Source of the DNA: an uncultured Chloroflexota bacterium
GTDB lineage: Bacteria; Chloroflexota; Limnocylindria; Limnocylindrales; CSP1-4
NCBI GenBank assembly: GCA_903930745.1
Contig: CAIYZX010000294.1
Location: 1-6,973, forward strand
DNA length: 6,973 nucleotides
Direction: 5' to 3'
Positions 4,935 to 6,973 of the stretch are shown here, piece by piece. Numbering within the stretch: the stretch's first letter is position 1; every line of letters begins with the position of its first letter. Made by a program: the position numbers and the translations under genes. The notes under the pieces are model-generated. The model was not told the origin of the DNA. It worked only from the letters and a program-made list of their open reading frames with translations, and searched no databases.

Positions 4935-6035
4935 ATGCTGCCCACCATGCACGCCGCCCTCCCCAGCGTCCTCGCCCTCATCGACGTGGTGCCGCCCTCG
5001 GTCGCCATCGCGCCGTTCGGGCTGCCCATCTACTGGTACGGCATCTGCTACGCCCTCGGCCTCGCCGCCACGTACACCGTGGTGACGCGGGAGGCGCGCC
5101 GGCGCGGCCTGCCGGCCCGGTTCGTGGACAACGGGATCATCTACGTCGCGATCGCCGCCCTGTTCGGCGGGCGCCTGTACCACGTCATCGACCAGTGGGA
5201 CCGCTACAAGGGCGACTGGGTCCTCATCCTGCTGCCGCTCGCGCGCAACGCGGACGGCTCGCTGAGCTTCGCAGGCTTCACCGGCCTCGGCGTCTACGGC
5301 GGCATCCTCACCGGCACCATCACCGCGTTCCTGATCATCCGCTGGTGGAAGCAGCCGTTCTGGAAGTGGGCGGACGCGATCGCCCCCGGCATCTTCACGA
5401 TGCAGGCGTTTGGCCGCTGGGGCAACTTCTTCAACCAGGAGCTCTACGGGCCGCCCACGGACCTTCCGTGGGGCATCACCATCGACTGCGCCCACCGCGT
5501 GGCGCCCTACTCGTGCGACACGCTGCCCGCGGCCACCACCGGCTTCCAGCCGCTCTTCCTGTACGAGTCCCTGAGCGGCGCGCTTGGCGCGGTCACGCTT
5601 CTCTGGCTGGCGCGTCGATACGGACAGCGGCTGCGCCCGGGCGACCTCGTGCTCCTCTTCTTCGCCTGGTACGCCGCCGTGCGGCTGGCGCTCGAGGCGC
5701 TCCGCGTGGGGAACTGGACCATCAACGGGATCCCCACGGCAACGCTGATCTCGATCGTGGTCATCGCCGGCTCGCTTGCGATCATGGCGTGGCGGCATCG
5801 CCCCGGGGCGGGCGGCGAGCGCTGGGATGACGCGCCGGTGGCGGACGCTGCGAACGAGGATGGAGACGAAGGGTGGTACGAGGATGACGAGCCCGCAGGC
5901 GACGCCGGAGACGGCGACGGGGACGGCGACGGCGAGCCCGACGCCGATGCCGGCGACGCAACCGCAGCCGATGCCGGAGCCGGGGCCGACGCTGCCCGGG
6001 GCGGTGACGCCCGATCCGGAGACGCAGCAGGCTGA
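4935..6035 (+). CDS. lgt: Prolipoprotein diacylglyceryl transferase with acidic C-terminal tail
   Basis: A 366-residue integral membrane enzyme that moves diacylglycerol from phosphatidylglycerol to the lipobox Cys of prolipoproteins, the first step of lipoprotein maturation. Seen: first membrane helix at IYWYGICYALGLAATYTVV (32-50), FTGLGVYGGILTG (115-127), and the family signature GRWGNFFNQELYG (160-172), an exact match to G-R-x-G-N-F-x-N-x-E-x2-G. FQPLFLYES (204-212) and helices near 236-255 and 268-286 follow. The His of the E. coli HGG motif is Tyr here (Y121). After about residue 288 comes a tail of roughly 75 residues made mostly of Asp, Gly, Ala and Glu, including DGDGDGDG; it is not part of the usual fold. 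The last 152 bases overlap the acyltransferase gene in another frame. The ATG at 4935 fits the leaderless promoter; 4947 is an alternative. Confidence 0.95.
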   Translation: MLPTMHAALPSVLALIDVVPPSVAIAPFGLPIYWYGICYALGLAATYTVVTREARRRGLPARFVDNGIIYVAIAALFGGRLYHVIDQWDRYKGDWVLILLPLARNADGSLSFAGFTGLGVYGGILTGTITAFLIIRWWKQPFWKWADAIAPGIFTMQAFGRWGNFFNQELYGPPTDLPWGITIDCAHRVAPYSCDTLPAATTGFQPLFLYESLSGALGAVTLLWLARRYGQRLRPGDLVLLFFAWYAAVRLALEALRVGNWTINGIPTATLISIVVIAGSLAIMAWRHRPGAGGERWDDAPVADAANEDGDEGWYEDDEPAGDAGDGDGDGDGEPDADAGDATAADAGAGADAARGGDARSGDAAG

Positions 6036-6954
6036 CGTCCCGGCGCCGGCGGCCGCCGCTTCGGAGGCGCCTGCGTCGGCGGCCGTGCCCGTGACCTCGC
6101 GCCGCCGCCCGCCGTCCCGCCTCTCTCGGGAGGTCCTGGAGGCGGGCCGCAAGGCCGGCGCCCGGGAGGGCCTGGACTGGCTTGGCCGCGAGCCGGAGTC
6201 GCACGCAACGCTCTTCTACCGCCTCTTCGCGCTCTTCGTGCGATCGCTGCTGTACGGCGCCTTCCGGTTCCGCGTCCGCGTGGAGGGTCGTGAGCGCCTG
6301 CCGCGGAACGGTGGCTACCTGCTGATCGCCGCCGCCCACCGGGGCTGGATGGACCCGTTCGTCGCCATCGAGGCCATCGGCACCACCCCGCGCGCCTGGT
6401 TCCTGGGCAGCGCCCCGTCCACGTTCACCGCGAAGTGGAGAGAGCAGTTGATCCACCGCGTGGGCGGCCTCCTGCCGGTCTGGCGGGGCGGCTACGGCGT
6501 GGACGCCCACGTCGCGTCCGCCCGCGCGGTCCTGCGCAACGGTGGGGTCTTCGTCCAGATGCCGGAGGGGACGGTCAGCGGGCCGCCAGGCCAGATCGGC
6601 CCGTTCCGGCACGGCGCCTCGCTCATCGCCCTGCGGACCGGCGCGCCCATCGCGCTGCTCGCCATGGCCGGCACAGAGGAGCTCTACCTGGGCCGCCGTC
6701 TCGCCGCGCGCGTGCTGCCCATGACCTCTGCGAGGACGCTGCTCGAGGGCGAGTGGGACGGCACGCTGCCGGACGCCGGCTCCCACGAGGAGCTCGTGCT
6801 GGCCCGCCGGCTCACGGAGCGCATGGAGCAGGCGCTGGGGCCGGAGGTGGAGGCGATCCACCCGTGGACCCAGGATCCGCCCGGCCACCCCCGCAGGCTG
6901 CGCCGCCGCCTGACCTGGCTGCTCCTCCGCCCCGGCCGGCTGGACCGGGACTGA
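5884..6954 (+). CDS. PlsC-like 1-acylglycerol-3-phosphate acyltransferase family protein
   Basis: A 356-residue protein with a glycerophospholipid acyltransferase domain at about residues 110-320. Seen: block I AAHRGWMDP with H152 and D157 (HxxxxD, catalytic), MPEGTVSG (227-233, the PEGT block that binds the phosphate head group), and GAPIALLAMAGTEEL (253-266). The expected role is acylation of lysophosphatidic acid to phosphatidic acid or a related lipid at the inner membrane face. Residues 1-75 are a disordered Pro/Thr/Ala/Gln-rich extension absent from typical PlsC; the C-terminus is very Arg-rich and may lie on the membrane. The ATG at 5884 has GAAGGG ten bases upstream but lies inside lgt. 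Third positions in this frame are almost all G or C from there on, supporting the long form; GTG at 6085, after the lgt stop, is the main alternative. Co-transcription with lgt is likely. The family call is strong; substrate and start are less sure. Confidence 0.87.
   Translation: MTSPQATPETATGTATASPTPMPATQPQPMPEPGPTLPGAVTPDPETQQADVPAPAAAASEAPASAAVPVTSRRRPPSRLSREVLEAGRKAGAREGLDWLGREPESHATLFYRLFALFVRSLLYGAFRFRVRVEGRERLPRNGGYLLIAAAHRGWMDPFVAIEAIGTTPRAWFLGSAPSTFTAKWREQLIHRVGGLLPVWRGGYGVDAHVASARAVLRNGGVFVQMPEGTVSGPPGQIGPFRHGASLIALRTGAPIALLAMAGTEELYLGRRLAARVLPMTSARTLLEGEWDGTLPDAGSHEELVLARRLTERMEQALGPEVEAIHPWTQDPPGHPRRLRRRLTWLLLRPGRLDRD
5910..5933 (+). repeat. Hexanucleotide tandem repeat in the dual-frame overlap
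   Basis: Four copies of GACGG followed by C or G run in tandem. In the lgt frame they encode Asp-Gly repeats, in the acyltransferase frame Thr-Ala/Gly repeats. Because the unit is six bases, changes in copy number keep both frames open, so the repeat could lengthen or shorten both low-complexity tails together. Confidence 0.6.
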
Positions 6955-6973
6955 CCGCCGCAGGGCCGCTGCC

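Noticed and set aside
5860..5883. Earlier ATG (5860) for the acyltransferase
   Set aside because: The only purine-rich stretch (GAGG) abuts the ATG with no spacing; 5884 has a better-placed GAAGGG.
4827..6152. Upstream part of a 533-codon minus-strand frame opposite lgt
   Set aside because: It is antisense to well-supported lgt and acyltransferase coding, with Arg/Gly/Asp-rich shadow composition. Only the last 91 codons from the ATG at 4826 look like a gene.

Overview
The window is 7 kb of very GC-rich, densely packed bacterial chromosome. Codon third positions are mostly G or C, GTG starts occur, and several genes have a -10-like hexamer directly before the start codon and no Shine-Dalgarno site. 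This fits a high-GC member of Chloroflexota (Limnocylindria-like) or Actinomycetota. I favour Chloroflexota from the gene types, but the assignment is inference. I see no rRNA, tRNA, CRISPR array, insertion sequence, phage gene or other sign of recent transfer.

Left part (1-2101). An ornithine cyclodeaminase/mu-crystallin family gene on the minus strand runs off the left edge. It diverges from a small cupin gene on the plus strand. The cupin converges, 13 bp stop to stop, with a class I mannose-6-phosphate isomerase (manA-type) gene on the minus strand.

Central part (2102-4519). A 44-codon single-helix membrane micro-gene (minus strand) ends just before a 16-bp-stem hairpin. It diverges from an Lrp/AsnC regulator (plus strand). 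Their shared 158-bp spacer holds two near-palindromes 31 bp apart. One fills the spacer of a predicted promoter for the micro-gene; the other lies just before the lrp start. This suggests one small regulatory unit. After lrp come an ECF sigma factor and its RskA-like zinc/membrane anti-sigma factor, translationally coupled through a TGATG junction.

Right part (4551-6973). A 91-residue single-helix membrane protein of unknown function (minus strand) diverges from lgt (prolipoprotein diacylglyceryl transferase, plus strand). Lgt carries a long acidic low-complexity tail. The tail's coding sequence overlaps, in another frame, the start of a PlsC-like acyltransferase gene by about 150 nt. lgt and the acyltransferase form a membrane lipid/lipoprotein pair.

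Most genes are ordinary housekeeping or regulatory families. The parts most worth a second look are the lrp/micro-gene control region with its structured leader, the dual-frame lgt/acyltransferase overlap, and a repeated leaderless promoter motif (TACACT ... CGGACCATG) before two unrelated genes.
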